This document shows positions 51,707 through 62,355 of a stretch of 64,000 nucleotides of DNA, in pieces (position 1 is the stretch's first letter; each line of letters starts with the position of its first letter). Where the stretch lies: positions 558,001 through 622,000 of the forward strand of contig NZ_CP093341.1 in assembly GCF_022637455.1 (NCBI RefSeq). Direction: 5' to 3'. A program made the position numbers and the translations under genes. This stretch comes from Lysobacter sp. S4-A87 (GTDB taxonomy: Bacteria; Pseudomonadota; Gammaproteobacteria; Xanthomonadales; Xanthomonadaceae). The notes under the pieces were generated by a model. That model did no database searches, was not told where the DNA came from, and saw only the letters and a program-made list of their open reading frames with translations.

Positions 51707-52774
51707 CTACTCCATGCCGGGGCGTGCGGAAACCGTTGAATAGCGGTTACAGATATCCTCGAGCCGCTCACGACTGCGGATCAGGGCGTCGACGCAACGC
51801 GGGTCGAACAAGCGACCGCGCTGCGCATACAGGTAGCCCAGCGCCGCATCCGCGTCCCAGGCCTTCTTGTACGGCCGCGGCGAGATCAGCGCATCGAAGA
51901 CATCCGCAACGGCCACTATCCTGGCTTCCAACGGAATTTCCTCGCCCACCAGGCCGTCAGGATAGCCGCTGCCGTCGTAACGTTCGTGATGACGCAGGGC
52001 GATCAGCGCGCCGGCCTGGATGAAGCGGTTCTGGCTGCCGCTGAGCAGTTCATAGCCGATGCGCGGATGGCGGCGCATCACGGCGGTCTCGTCCTCGGTC
52101 AGCGGCCCGGACTTCATCAGCACCGCGTCGGGGATGGCGATCTTGCCGATGTCGTGCAGTGGCGCGGCCATTTCGATGACACGCACTTCGTCCTCGAACA
52201 TGCCCAGCTGCTCGGCGATCAGGCCGGCGACATGGGACATGCGTTCCAGGTAGGCGCTGGTGCCGGCATCGCGGTATTCGATCGCACGCGCCAGCCGCGA
52301 CAGCGTCTCGCGCTCGCGTTCCTCGACCTCGTGCATGCTCGACAGCAGGCGCTGCTCCAGCGACAGCGCACGCTGCTTGACGTTCTCCGACTGCTGGCGC
52401 AGCTGCAACAGGTTGCGGCAACGGGCGCGCAGTTCGCGCGGGCGCACCGGCTTGACGAGGAAATCAATGACGCCTGCTTCGAGCGCGGCCTGGCGCACCG
52501 GTTCGTCGCCGACCACGGTCACCAGGATGATCGGGATATCGCGGTGCATCGGCAGGCGGCGAAAACGCCTGGCGAACTCGAGGCCGTCCAGGGCCGGCAT
52601 GCGGTAGTCCAGCAGCAGCAGGTCGGGCTGGTTGCTCTCGCACCATCCCAGCGCCGCTTCGGGATCACCGAAGTCCGAAACCCTCAATTCGGAGGATATG
52701 TCCTCAATGATGTGGCGCAGCATGGTGCGCGCAGAAGTTTGATCATCAACGATGACGACGTTCACACCGGACAT
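51707..52774 (-). CDS. rpfG: Response regulator with HD-GYP cyclic-di-GMP phosphodiesterase, RpfG
   Basis: 355 residues. Receiver domain with Asp56 in [13 protein letters not shown], and HD-GYP domain with HD at 207-208 ([12 protein letters not shown]) and [11 protein letters not shown] at 262-272. When phosphorylated via RpfC it hydrolyses cyclic di-GMP, changing virulence-factor, EPS and biofilm output. Two bases separate it from rpfC. Confidence 0.97.
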   Translation of the reverse strand: MSGVNVVIVDDQTSARTMLRHIIEDISSELRVSDFGDPEAALGWCESNQPDLLLLDYRMPALDGLEFARRFRRLPMHRDIPIILVTVVGDEPVRQAALEAGVIDFLVKPVRPRELRARCRNLLQLRQQSENVKQRALSLEQRLLSSMHEVEERERETLSRLARAIEYRDAGTSAYLERMSHVAGLIAEQLGMFEDEVRVIEMAAPLHDIGKIAIPDAVLMKSGPLTEDETAVMRRHPRIGYELLSGSQNRFIQAGALIALRHHERYDGSGYPDGLVGEEIPLEARIVAVADVFDALISPRPYKKAWDADAALGYLYAQRGRLFDPRCVDALIRSRERLEDICNRYSTVSARPGME

Positions 52775-52785
52775 CCATTAGAGCC

Positions 52786-52816
52786 GCCACCCCCTGTGGT
52801 GGCCTCGGTACCGAGG
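52786..52816 (-). promoter_or_regulatory. Hairpin overlapping the rpfG ribosome-binding site, plus palindrome
   Basis: Read on the minus strand, GCCACC, loop ACAGGG, GGTGGC (52786-52803) encloses the purine-rich AGGGGGTGG that is the best Shine-Dalgarno match for rpfG, 12 bases before its ATG. A 14-base perfect palindrome CCTCGGTACCGAGG adjoins it (52803-52816). The hairpin could limit translation or the palindrome bind a regulator; both are suggestions. Confidence 0.4.
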
Positions 52817-52886
52817 ATACCCCGCGGCGCGCTTGTCCGCAGGGTCCTTTGCGCCAGCCCGGTAAGCCGGCGTTGTCGGTTCAGGC

Positions 52887-54422
<1,536 letters not shown>

Positions 54423-54455
54423 GGATTCGTGGTCTTGCTTGGAGGATGGGGACCC

Positions 54456-54541
54456 GTCATTCCCGCGCAGGCGGGAACCCAGTGTCTTTGTTCTCTTGGG
54501 TGAAAGCAAAGTCGCTGGATTCCCGCCTGCGCGGGAATGAC
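54456..54541. repeat. Inverted pair of dispersed palindromic repeats
   Basis: Units 54456-54482 (GTCATTCCCGCGCAGGCGGG) and 54515-54541 (GGATTCCCGCCTGCGCGGGA) are inverted relative to each other, about 32 bases apart, in the lysS-prfB gap. They match 32303-32329 and the pair at 44272-44357, including the intervening GAAAG-AAAGTC-like stretch. Confidence 0.78.
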
Positions 54542-54547
54542 GAACAA

Positions 54548-54581
54548 AAGGTTCCTGGTTCCGGCTTGCGCGCGGAACCAG
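54548..54581 (-). terminator. Terminator of prfB
   Basis: Minus-strand stem CTGGTTCCG/CGGAACCAG followed by GAACCTTTTGTT. It is five bases past the prfB stop. Confidence 0.65.
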
Positions 54582-54585
54582 TGGA

Positions 54586-55714
54586 TCAAACTGCGTCGGC
54601 GCGCTTGGAGCCCGCTTCCAGGCCCGATTTCAGGCTGGCTTCGACGAATTCGTCGAGGTCGCCGTCGAGGACCTTCTGCGTGTCGCTGCGCTCGATGCCG
54701 GTGCGCAGGTCCTTGATGCGGCTCTGGTCGAGCACGTAATTGCGGATCTGGCTGCCCCAGCCGATATCGGACTTGGTCGCCTCGACCGCATCGCGCTCGG
54801 CGTTGCGCTTCTGGATTTCCAGCTCGTACAGCTTGGCGGCCAGCATCTTCATCGCGTTGTCGCGGTTCTGGTGCTGGCTGCGGCCGGTCTGGCAGGCCAC
54901 GACAATGCCGGTCGGCATGTGCGTGATGCGCACTGCCGATTCGGTCTTGTTGACGTGCTGGCCACCGGCACCGGACGAGCGGTAGACGTCGGTGCGCAGG
55001 TCGGCCGGGTTGATGTCGATGTCGATGTTGTCATCGACTTCCGGCGACACGAACACCGAGGTGAAGCTGGTATGGCGACGGTTGTCGGAGTCGAACGGCG
55101 ACTTGCGCACCAGGCGGTGCACGCCGGTTTCGGTCTTCAGCCAGCCGTAGGCGAAATCGCCCTCCACGCGCAGCGTGGCCGACTTGATGCCGGCGACATC
55201 GCCGCCGCTGACTTCCATCAGCTCGGTCTTCCAGCCACGCGATTCGCACCAGCGCAGGTACATGCGCAGCAGGATCTCGGCCCAGTCCTGGGCCTCGGTG
55301 CCACCAGCGCCGGCCTGGATGTCGACGAAGGCGTTGGCCGCGTCCATCTTGCCGGAGAACATGCGACGGAACTCGAGCTTCTCGACTTCCTTGGCGTAGC
55401 GCTCGACGTCGTCGACCACGGCCAGGGCGGTGCCCTCGTCGTCTTCCATTTCGGCCAGCTCCAGCAGCTCGCCCGCGCCGACGAGACCGTCGGTGAGGGT
55501 GCGGATGCCGTCGACGACCTTTTCCAGCGAGGAGCGCTCGCGGCCCAGGCCCTGGGCACGCTCGGAGTCGTTCCAGATGTCGGGGCTTTCGAGTTCGCGG
55601 TTTACTTCTTCGAGACGTTCGACTTTGCTGTCGTAGTCAAAGATACCCCCTAAGCGAATCCAGCCGACCGGTAAGGTCGGCGATGCGCTGGCGGACGGGA
55701 TTGAGTTCGATCAT
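54586..55714 (-). CDS. prfB: Peptide chain release factor 2, with programmed +1 frameshift
   Basis: About 375 residues after recoding. The zero frame starts ATG 55714, encodes 25 codons ([14 protein letters not shown]...) and stops at in-frame TGA 55639-55637. The main frame continues from GAC at 55638. RF2 marks are present: codon-recognition SPF in [10 protein letters not shown] and the catalytic GGQ in [10 protein letters not shown]. Residue before SGAGGQ is Ser, as in fully active RF2 rather than the K-12 Thr form. Terminates at UGA and UAA; low RF2 raises frameshifting, so synthesis is self-regulated. Confidence 0.97.
55636..55654 (-). promoter_or_regulatory. prfB programmed +1 frameshift site
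   Basis: On the minus strand AGGGGG, TAT, CTT, TGA, C: the internal Shine-Dalgarno-like AGGGGG three bases before the CTT slip codon and UGA stop at codon 26. This is the same arrangement as in E. coli. Confidence 0.95.
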
Positions 55715-55824
55715 GTCCGTGCGGTGCGGCCAAAGGAACCGCAAATTGTAGCAGCCGCGGGGCGCCCGGGTCCTGCCGGGAGCCGCGCGCCCTGCCCCTG
55801 CCCCAATGTCACGCGGCCATGCGG

Positions 55825-56454
55825 TCAGCGGAACTTGAACGGACCGGGGCGCCAGCTGTTGTCCGAGTAACGGCTGACCGGGCTGCCGTAGCCGCTGCTG
55901 GAACCGTAGCCCTGGCCGAAGCCGCGGCCGGACTCGCGCCCGCGACGGCGGTGCATCCGCTCCTGCAGCTCGTCCCGGCGCGCCTGGAGCCAGTCGGCAC
56001 GGCCGACCGTATCGGGCTGCAGCGAGCGGCGTTCGGACTCGCGCTGGCGGAAATCGCAGAAGTCGTCGTAGGCCTCGATCTCATGCGTCAGCGCACGCGC
56101 GCACAGCTCGATCATGATCGCGTCGTCGAGGAAGCCGAACACCGGGATGTCGTCCGGAATGATGTCTACCGGCGCCGCCAGGTAGTTGAGGGCGCCACGT
56201 ACGCGAAGGGCGTCCTCGTCCGACAGCGCCCATGCCTCGTCGCGCAGCATCGCGATCAGCGTGCCCAGGGCAGGCAGGCGCTGCTTCACGAAGGTCGGCG
56301 GATTGCCCTGCTGGGCTTTTTCCAGCAGCACGGTGGCCGCCGCCACGATCTCGTCGTTGCTTTTGCTGCCTGCGTCCTTGCGGGCGGATTCGATCTGGCT
56401 GCTGAACCTTTCCAGGTCCTCGTCCGACAGGTCGATAGTGAGGGTCAACGACAT
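55825..56454 (-). CDS. YkvA (DUF1232) family protein
   Basis: 209 residues, ATG 56454 with CGGAGC upstream. Core LNYLAAPVDIIPDDIPVFGFLDDAIMI is the DUF1232 signature (P-x-D-x-I-P-D). The N-terminal part is helical; the C-terminal 45 residues are Arg/Gly/Ser/Tyr-rich (GRGFGQGYGSSSGYG). Function of the family is unknown; members are membrane-associated. Confidence 0.85.
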   Translation of the reverse strand: MSLTLTIDLSDEDLERFSSQIESARKDAGSKSNDEIVAAATVLLEKAQQGNPPTFVKQRLPALGTLIAMLRDEAWALSDEDALRVRGALNYLAAPVDIIPDDIPVFGFLDDAIMIELCARALTHEIEAYDDFCDFRQRESERRSLQPDTVGRADWLQARRDELQERMHRRRGRESGRGFGQGYGSSSGYGSPVSRYSDNSWRPGPFKFR

Positions 56455-57056
56455 GGCTTGCTCCGTGGTCGGTGAATGGCGATCGCCCCAGCGTAGGGGC
56501 GCGAACGTTGAATCCGCGTCAATGCCCGGGCCCCGCCCCGCTCCGGGCTGGTCGCGCCCACAGCGCCGGCCAGGGCCCCAGTCGCTTTTCGGCCCGCCGC
56601 GACGAAGTACCCGCCACCACTGCATGGTCCGGCCCGGATTGGGGCCAGGCAGGCCCACAGGCGCCAGTTGCGAAGACGACCGATCCGACTCCGGAACCAC
56701 GGCACCGGACGAACTGGAGCAGCACCCGGTGGTCCTGCACGCCCGCGAACTGCTGCGCGAGCAGAAGGTCGCCGCGGCCGGTGTCGCTGCCACGGACGGG
56801 CGGCCCTCCGGCGACCCGGCGCCCTGATCATCGAACCCGACGGCAGCCAGTACGTCCGCTTCGACCGGCAGTTCCAGGGACTGCCGGTGATCGACGGCGG
56901 CCTGCCCGAAACCAATGTCGTCAATTCCGTCGCATCTGCATGGGAGGCGGTATCGGTGCCGCTGCCGCGCCGTTCGTCGGCCGCGCGCTGCCTGGACTGA
57001 TGCAAGTCGGATTCCATCCCGCGCCGATCCAGGCGCGGGATGGGGTCCCATCCGGA
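56455..57056. other. 602-base stretch without an intact gene
   Basis: Between the YkvA-like gene and the oxygenase gene. It should hold the YkvA promoter near 56460-56600, and includes the M4-propeptide relic described separately. Long open frames run across it on the plus strand but are Arg/Pro-rich and match nothing recognised. Confidence 0.5.
56690..56905 (+). pseudogene. Relic of an M4 (thermolysin-type) peptidase propeptide, FTP region
   Basis: Two plus-strand frames together look like a propeptide: one reads HPVVLHARELLREQ (from 56723) and stops near 56827; another, one frame away, reads IIEPDGSQYVRFDRQFQGLP then VIDGG (56824-56902), typical of the FTP domain of M4 metallopeptidase propeptides. 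No catalytic HExxH domain follows and the frame ends by 57000. It appears to be a decayed, frameshifted fragment. Confidence 0.5.
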
Positions 57057-57887
57057 TCACCGGTAAGGCTGCTGCCGCACCCACTTGGTCGCGATCCATT
57101 TCTCGCCGGCCGCCACCGGTGCACCACCGTGGAGGCTGGAAGAATCCAGCCCTCCGCGACCATCGCAGTAGGCGAAGTACAGCGCGCTGCCGCGACGCGG
57201 GACGAACGATGCGCCGGCAAGCGGGAATATCGTTTCGCCACCGGCATCGGGACTGTTGAGGTACATGATCAACGAAGCCGTCCGTTGCCCGCCGCGCGCC
57301 AGGTGGGGGACGCTGCCGGGCTGCTCCGGCGGAAAGTAGTCGTAATGCGGCCTGTACTCGCCGCCGGCCCGATAGTGCAGCACCTGCAGCCCCTCTCCGT
57401 GGTCGACCGGCACCTGCATCAGCGCGGCCAATCGCGATTCGATGGCGGCGATGGTCTCGTCGTGGCCGCGGGTGAACCAGGCGCCCTCACTGCTGCGGGC
57501 TTCGATCGTCGCCAGCTCGCCACTGTCGGGCGACACGACCGTCGAAGGGCGCATCTGCTGCGTCGACAGTGCGATCAGGTAGTCGCACTCCTGATGCGAC
57601 AGGACGTTGTCGAGCAGTACCGCAGCGGGCCGCTCGAGCCGGGCGACCACGCTGACCTGGCGGTCGCCGACGGTGGCGTGGTTCGCCAGGCGCAAGGCGA
57701 ACCGGTCGGGCCAGCACGGTCCGGTCGCACTGCGCGCGCCGTCGATCCCTGCCAGCGCATTGGCCACGGCCAGTGCCACTTCGTCGCCATCGATGTGCTC
57801 GGCGAGCATCGCCCGCACCAGCGAGTCGGGCGTGCAACCGCGCTCGAGGTTCTCTCGCACCCACGCGGTCCAGTCGTCGGAAAGCAT
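57057..57887 (-). CDS. 2-oxoglutarate/Fe(II) oxygenase, prolyl 4-hydroxylase-like
   Basis: 276 residues from ATG 57887 with GGGAGAT upstream. C-terminal double-stranded beta-helix: iron ligands His and Asp in RPHYDYFPPEQ, strands SLIMYLNSPDAGGET and GSALYFAYCDG, distal His in SSLHGGAPV and the 2-oxoglutarate lysine in EKWIATKW. The N-terminal 90 residues are helical. Members hydroxylate prolines of proteins or small substrates; the target here is unknown. It follows the pilin-like operon by 75 bases on the same strand. Confidence 0.88.
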   Translation of the reverse strand: MLSDDWTAWVRENLERGCTPDSLVRAMLAEHIDGDEVALAVANALAGIDGARSATGPCWPDRFALRLANHATVGDRQVSVVARLERPAAVLLDNVLSHQECDYLIALSTQQMRPSTVVSPDSGELATIEARSSEGAWFTRGHDETIAAIESRLAALMQVPVDHGEGLQVLHYRAGGEYRPHYDYFPPEQPGSVPHLARGGQRTASLIMYLNSPDAGGETIFPLAGASFVPRRGSALYFAYCDGRGGLDSSSLHGGAPVAAGEKWIATKWVRQQPYR

Positions 57888-57962
57888 GTGTCGATCTCCC
57901 GAGGCAGCCAGCCTCACGGTGTTGCCGGTGACCAACCGCGTCTTGCATGACGCAGTCGGCGC

Positions 57963-58478
57963 TCATCTACGCATCCGACCGGCGGCCGGATAATGGACAA
58001 ACTTCCATTCCTGGTAACTGGACTTCATCGCGAAGCCGGCGTCCTCCGGGGGAAATCCGTGCTGCTTGAGTGGGACTGCCGTGGCCGAGCTGTTGACGCC
58101 ATAGATCTCGCCTTGTGCGCCCTTGATCAACTGCCAGTCGCCGCCCGTCATCGGATCTGGATAGAGGGCGCGAAGGTGATGGCGCGGATAGGGCACGCGC
58201 GGATCGACCAGCAGGTCCTGCAGCTGCGTGGGATAGCCGCCGCCTCCATCGGCCATTGCATAGCTGCGGATCGCCTCGCGAATCGCATCGCCGTGGCGCA
58301 GCAACTGCGCTTCCTTGGACCGCTGCACTTGCAGGCTCCAGATCGTCCCCACTTGCATCAGGTAGATACCGATCAGCGCCACGCACAGCAGTGCGGCAAG
58401 GATCCCGAAGCCACCTTGCGACGCAACGCCAACGCGCGCACCCGCGCCTGGCTTACCAGCTGCTGTAGTCCGTGCCAT
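57963..58478 (-). CDS. Atypical pseudopilin-like protein
   Basis: 171 residues from ATG 58478. A basic 23-residue leader ends in QGG, then FGILAALLCVALIGIYL, a pilin-like helix. The usual Glu at +5 is Ala, as in GspK-type tip pseudopilins, though the protein is much shorter than GspK. The C-terminal part contains ADGGGGYPTQLQDLLVDPR, resembling the pseudopilin core. It overlaps the upstream pseudopilin gene by 26 bases. Confidence 0.72.
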   Translation of the reverse strand: MARTTAAGKPGAGARVGVASQGGFGILAALLCVALIGIYLMQVGTIWSLQVQRSKEAQLLRHGDAIREAIRSYAMADGGGGYPTQLQDLLVDPRVPYPRHHLRALYPDPMTGGDWQLIKGAQGEIYGVNSSATAVPLKQHGFPPEDAGFAMKSSYQEWKFVHYPAAGRMRR

Positions 58479-58821
58479 CTTTCGCCTTGCCCCGGGCGCC
58501 ACTGCGCACGTCGTAGATGCCGGCCCCGCCGTCCGCGGGCGCCACCAGCGTCCAGGTGGTGCGGCTGCCGGTGAGCGTATCCATGGGGACTTCGCGCAGG
58601 TAACGGCGTTCGACCAGTTCCTCCAGCGTCTGCGGGTAACGGCCGCTGTCGCCGTGGAAGCGGTCGATGGACACCCTCAGCACGGTCAGGTTCTCGCGCA
58701 GCACCGTTTCCCTGGCCCGGTCGGCCTGCTCGAAATAGCGCGGCACCACCAGCGTCAACAGCGCGCCCATGATGGCCAGCACCACCAGAAGCTCGATCAG
58801 GGTGAAACCTCGTCGGGTCAT
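58453..58821 (-). CDS. GspG-like pseudopilin
   Basis: 122 residues from ATG 58821. Prepilin site MTRRG followed by FTLIELLVVLAIMGALLTLV with Glu5 present; then YFEQADRARETVLRENLTVL and a GRYPQTLEELVERRYL core with a short C-terminal calcium-loop-like end. Probably the major pseudopilin of this apparatus or a close homologue. Confidence 0.85.
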   Translation of the reverse strand: MTRRGFTLIELLVVLAIMGALLTLVVPRYFEQADRARETVLRENLTVLRVSIDRFHGDSGRYPQTLEELVERRYLREVPMDTLTGSRTTWTLVAPADGGAGIYDVRSGARGKAKDGTDYSSW

Positions 58822-58828
58822 GGCGCGC

Positions 58829-59308
58829 CTACCATTGGCGATACGCCGTGCCATCCAGCGCGACGCCCTCCGAGCGGGAATACACGTCGTAGACATCCAG
58901 GCCTTCACTGGGCGAGTCCGGCGGGCTGGCATAGCTGCGCACGCCCCACGTCTGGGCATCGCCGCGGCTGGGGCAATCGCAGGTCGGATCGCGCGGGATT
59001 CGCCGGAGGAAGTAGATCCGCGCACCGTTGGCGCTGCCCTTGTCGACGGCCCCCTCCACCAGCACGTCCAGCGTTGGCGGGTAGCCACTGTCGTCCACCG
59101 ACTTGTCGACCCTGCCCTCGTCGGTCGCGGTCTTGTAATCATCGATCGCATCTCGGATCTGCCACAGCGCTCGCCTGAGTTCCTCCTCGCGCGAGCGCTG
59201 CGCGGCCACCTGGGTAAGCGGCAGCGCCACCATGGCCAGCGTGGCCATGATCGCGAGCGTGACCAGCAGCTCGATCAACGTGAATCCACGCGCCATCGCC
59301 GGCCTCAT
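58829..59308 (-). CDS. GspG/GspH-like pseudopilin
   Basis: 159 residues. Prepilin site ARG followed by FTLIELLVTLAIMATLAMV with Glu5. The core has LRRALWQIRDAIDDYKTATD and SGYPPTLDVLVEGAV, and a WGVRSY segment near the C-terminus. MARG at codon 5 is an alternative start. The first codons overlap the secretin stop by four bases. Confidence 0.85.
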   Translation of the reverse strand: MRPAMARGFTLIELLVTLAIMATLAMVALPLTQVAAQRSREEELRRALWQIRDAIDDYKTATDEGRVDKSVDDSGYPPTLDVLVEGAVDKGSANGARIYFLRRIPRDPTCDCPSRGDAQTWGVRSYASPPDSPSEGLDVYDVYSRSEGVALDGTAYRQW

Positions 59309-61257
59309 CTGCGTCTGCCCTGTGGTGACTGCTGCGGCGGCGGTGCCTGCGGTGGCGGTGACGACGGCCCTGAAGGCACCGCTGACTGCGGTGGCGTTGG
59401 CGACGGCGGTGGCACGGCCGCGGCGCCGGTCCGCGGCGGCGATGCCGCTGCACTGCCCTGCGCGGTCGCAGACCTGACTGCCGCGTCGCCGATCGCGTCG
59501 TCGCGCTGCGTGCTCAGCCGCGTTTCCGTACCCGAATAGAAGTCGGTGATGCTGTCGACCGGGACACCCTGGTTGCGGACGATGCGCGGCGTGATCAGCA
59601 GGATCAGCTCGGTCCGGCGTTTGTCGCTGCCCCTGGTGCCGAAGATGCGGTCAAGGATGGGGATGCGGCTCAGGCCGGGCAGCCCGGTGCCTCCAGCCTG
59701 CTCGTTGCGCTGCAGGAGGCCGGCCAGGGCCTGGGTCTGGTTGTTGCGCACGCTCATCACGGTCTCGGCCGTGCGCGTGCCAATCTGGTAAGCGACCAGC
59801 CCGGTGCTGGTCGTGATCGTATCGGTGACGCTCGACACCTCCAGTCGCAGCCGGACCTGGACCTCGTCGTTGCTGCTGATGATCGGTTCGGCCTCCAGTG
59901 CCAGGCCGACATCCTGGTAGTTGATGCTCTCGGTGCTGAAGTTGTCAGACAGTGTGGTGGTCACCACCGGCAGGCGATCGCCGATCAGGACCTTGGCCTT
60001 CTCGCGGTTGCGCACGCGGATGCGCGGATTGGCCAGGGTGTTGGTCCTGCCCTCGCGCTGCAGCATGTCCAGGGCCAGCGAAGGCGCTCCAAGCCGGACC
60101 AGGATGTCGCCGCTGTTGAGGCTCTTGAGCTCCTCCAGGGTCAGCAGTCCCGGCGTCTGCCGCAGCTGGCTGTCGGTACCGGACGCGGGACTGGCGGTGA
60201 ACTCGATCCGGTCCGGATACAGCAGACCGAACTGCAGCAGGTCGCTTGCCGACACCTCCAGCACCTCGGCCTCCAGCACCACCTCCGCCGGCGTCACGTC
60301 CATCGCCGCGACCAGTCGTTCCGCCACGCCGATGGCCTCTGGCGAGTCGCGCATGATGATCGCGTTGGTGCGCTCGTCCAGGACCACGTCGCGGGTCTTG
60401 ATCATCTGCTTGAGCGCGGCCAGTACCTGCGGAGCCTGAGCGTTCTGCAGGTAGAAGGTGCGCACCGTCAGGTCGCGATACTCGATCTCCTTGTCCGGCC
60501 GGCGCGGATAGATCAGCAGGGAGTTGCCGCTGACGACCTTGCTGGTCAGCTGGTTCGCCTGCAGCACCAGCGACAGCACCTGCTTGATCGGGGTGTTGCT
60601 GGCATAGATGGTGGTGGGCGTGGTGGATGCCACTTCACGATCAAAGGTGAAGTTCAGTCCGGTGATGTTCGACATCAACTCGAAGATGCTGATCAGTGGC
60701 TGGTCGCGGAACTGCACCGTAATCGGCACGTTGAGGTCGCGCGTCAGCGTCGGCGCCTCGGCGCCGCCAGGCGACTGCAGGGCATCGCGCAGGCGCCCGG
60801 CCTGCACGTTTCCCGGCTGCCTGGCCAACACGTCGGTGGCGATTGCCAGCGCTTCCTGTGGCCGCTGGGCCCGCACCGACTCCGCGTACTTCAGCTTCGA
60901 GTCGATCTGTGCCTGGTGATCCATCCACTCCAGCATCGCGTGTGGCGCCTCCTCATCCGGCGCGATCGCGATGGCCTTGCCGACCCAGTCCCTTGCCTGC
61001 GCCGGGTCGCCGGCTTCGTACGCGGCCACCGCCTTGCGCAGATGGTCGTTGAGCACCTCGCGCCGGACCTGCAGGTGCCTGCTGCGCAATGCGAGGTCGT
61101 CTGGATGCGCGGCCGCCTGGCTCGCAAGCCATTGCAACGAGCTTTCCTGCGACTGTTTGTCGAGCATTGCGTCCATCTGGTGGTGGCGCACGTCGCTGGC
61201 GCAGCCGGTCAGCAGGGCGAGCGAGGCGGTGGCAGCGAGCGTCCCGATCGTGCGCAT
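59305..61257 (-). CDS. GspD/PilQ-like secretin lipoprotein
   Basis: 650 residues. Lipobox LLTGC near residue 19. A TPR-like helical stretch (about 30-150) precedes an N0/STN domain (LNVPITVQFRDQPLISIFEL), an N1-type domain and the secretin barrel with VTPAEVVLEAEVLEV and the C-terminal RRTELILLITPRIV. The last 75 residues are Pro/Ala/Ser/Gln-rich. Forms the outer-membrane channel; the TPR-like N-terminus and Pro-rich tail are reminiscent of MshL-type secretins and unlike xpsD. Confidence 0.9.
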   Translation of the reverse strand: MRTIGTLAATASLALLTGCASDVRHHQMDAMLDKQSQESSLQWLASQAAAHPDDLALRSRHLQVRREVLNDHLRKAVAAYEAGDPAQARDWVGKAIAIAPDEEAPHAMLEWMDHQAQIDSKLKYAESVRAQRPQEALAIATDVLARQPGNVQAGRLRDALQSPGGAEAPTLTRDLNVPITVQFRDQPLISIFELMSNITGLNFTFDREVASTTPTTIYASNTPIKQVLSLVLQANQLTSKVVSGNSLLIYPRRPDKEIEYRDLTVRTFYLQNAQAPQVLAALKQMIKTRDVVLDERTNAIIMRDSPEAIGVAERLVAAMDVTPAEVVLEAEVLEVSASDLLQFGLLYPDRIEFTASPASGTDSQLRQTPGLLTLEELKSLNSGDILVRLGAPSLALDMLQREGRTNTLANPRIRVRNREKAKVLIGDRLPVVTTTLSDNFSTESINYQDVGLALEAEPIISSNDEVQVRLRLEVSSVTDTITTSTGLVAYQIGTRTAETVMSVRNNQTQALAGLLQRNEQAGGTGLPGLSRIPILDRIFGTRGSDKRRTELILLITPRIVRNQGVPVDSITDFYSGTETRLSTQRDDAIGDAAVRSATAQGSAAASPPRTGAAAVPPPSPTPPQSAVPSGPSSPPPQAPPPQQSPQGRRR

Positions 61258-61258
61258 G

Positions 61259-61840
61259 TCAGCCTCCCAGCGACATCTGCTGCCTGCGCTTCATCGGCAG
61301 GTAGACGAAGCGGACTTCGCGACTGGTCAGCTTCTCGATCCGGTAGGAGCCCAGCAGCACGTCGCCTTCCCGGTAGAAGCCCGATTGCCGGCACGCCACG
61401 CACATGGGGAACTCCTGACCCTGCGCGTTGAGCACTGCGTAGAACGCACCGCTGCCGTCCAGCCACAGCGCGCCGATCGAGAACGGCAGCGGTGGCGGTT
61501 GTGCGGGCGGCGGCGGAACGTCCGGCACCTGCGCTGGCGGGGGCGGTGGAGGTGTCCAGTCCTGCCGCGGGAACAGATCGACGAAAGGCGCCGGCTCGGA
61601 TTGCCCCGGCGGCGGTGGCACTGCGGCGCCATGGGAGGGTCGCGCAGCCCGCGCTACTGGTACGCGTCTTGCGGGAATCGGCACCTGTGCGTGCGTTGGC
61701 GGCGGCGAAGCAGCGGGCATCTCTACCGGGCCACGGTTCCACCCACCGACAATCGCCAGCGTGCACAGGACCACCGCGGCGAGCGCCGCCCACGGGGCAG
61801 CGCGCTCCAGCGCCGGCCGCCACTTCCGCGCGCGCTTCAC
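61259..61840 (-). CDS. GspC/PilP-like inner-membrane protein
   Basis: 193 residues from GTG 61840 (overlaps the upstream stop as GTGA). One membrane helix (APWAALAAVVLCTLAIVGG), a long Pro-rich stretch (residues about 45-120), then a small beta domain (SIGALWLDGSGAFYAVL, GDVLLGSYRIEKLTSREVRF) resembling the HR domain of GspC/PilP, which contacts the secretin N0 domain. Confidence 0.72.
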   Translation of the reverse strand: MKRARKWRPALERAAPWAALAAVVLCTLAIVGGWNRGPVEMPAASPPPTHAQVPIPARRVPVARAARPSHGAAVPPPPGQSEPAPFVDLFPRQDWTPPPPPPAQVPDVPPPPAQPPPLPFSIGALWLDGSGAFYAVLNAQGQEFPMCVACRQSGFYREGDVLLGSYRIEKLTSREVRFVYLPMKRRQQMSLGG

Positions 61841-62355
61841 GACGCCACCTCGACCAGCAACGAACACTGGATCCGGATCGCCAGCTGCGTCTGCCCGATG
61901 TCCTGGCGTGACAATGTCAGGTGCTCGATGCGAACCCCCGGCAGTTGCCGCAAGTCCGCAGTGAAGGCACGGAACTGGCGGTAGTCGCTGTTGAAGGAGG
62001 CCTCCACCAGGTAGCGCCGCAAGCGACTGCCATCACCCGGTTCGGCCTGGTAGACGGCGCTGGGTATGCCAAGCCCGTGGCGTGCGGCAATGGCGTGGAA
62101 ACTGTGCAGGAACACCGAGAAGCGCTGGTCCGCGCTGGCCTTGTCGCGGGCCTCTTCCGGCGTTGGCGGCGGCGCGTGGGACATCGCGGCAATGCGTGAG
62201 TCGAGCTGCTCGCGTCGCTGTGCAAGGTCCCGCCGCAGCGGCCGGACCTCCATCCAGGCGATGACCCCGGCAATGACCAGCAGGGCGACCGCCAGGCGAC
62301 CCAGGTTGCCCAGCCGCCACAGGCCACGTCGCAGTTCCCATTCGAACCGTTTCAT
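61837..62355 (-). CDS. PilO/GspM-like inner-membrane assembly protein
   Basis: 172 residues from ATG 62355. One membrane helix (LAVALLVIAGVIAWMEV), a coiled coil, then a ferredoxin-like fold with SFNSDYRQFRAFTADLRQLP and VRIEHLTLSRQ, as in PilO. Its start overlaps the upstream gene by four bases and its stop the next. Confidence 0.75.
   Translation of the reverse strand: MKRFEWELRRGLWRLGNLGRLAVALLVIAGVIAWMEVRPLRRDLAQRREQLDSRIAAMSHAPPPTPEEARDKASADQRFSVFLHSFHAIAARHGLGIPSAVYQAEPGDGSRLRRYLVEASFNSDYRQFRAFTADLRQLPGVRIEHLTLSRQDIGQTQLAIRIQCSLLVEVAS

Noticed and set aside
56940-57000. Glycine-zipper-like MGGGIGAAAAPFVGRALPG, considered as a bacteriocin core
   Set aside because: No leader, no ribosome site and no stop soon after; likely chance in a decayed region.
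56472-57950. 492-codon plus-strand ORF over the oxygenase gene
   Set aside because: Antisense to an intact iron/2-oxoglutarate oxygenase and made of Arg/Pro/Ala-rich sequence.
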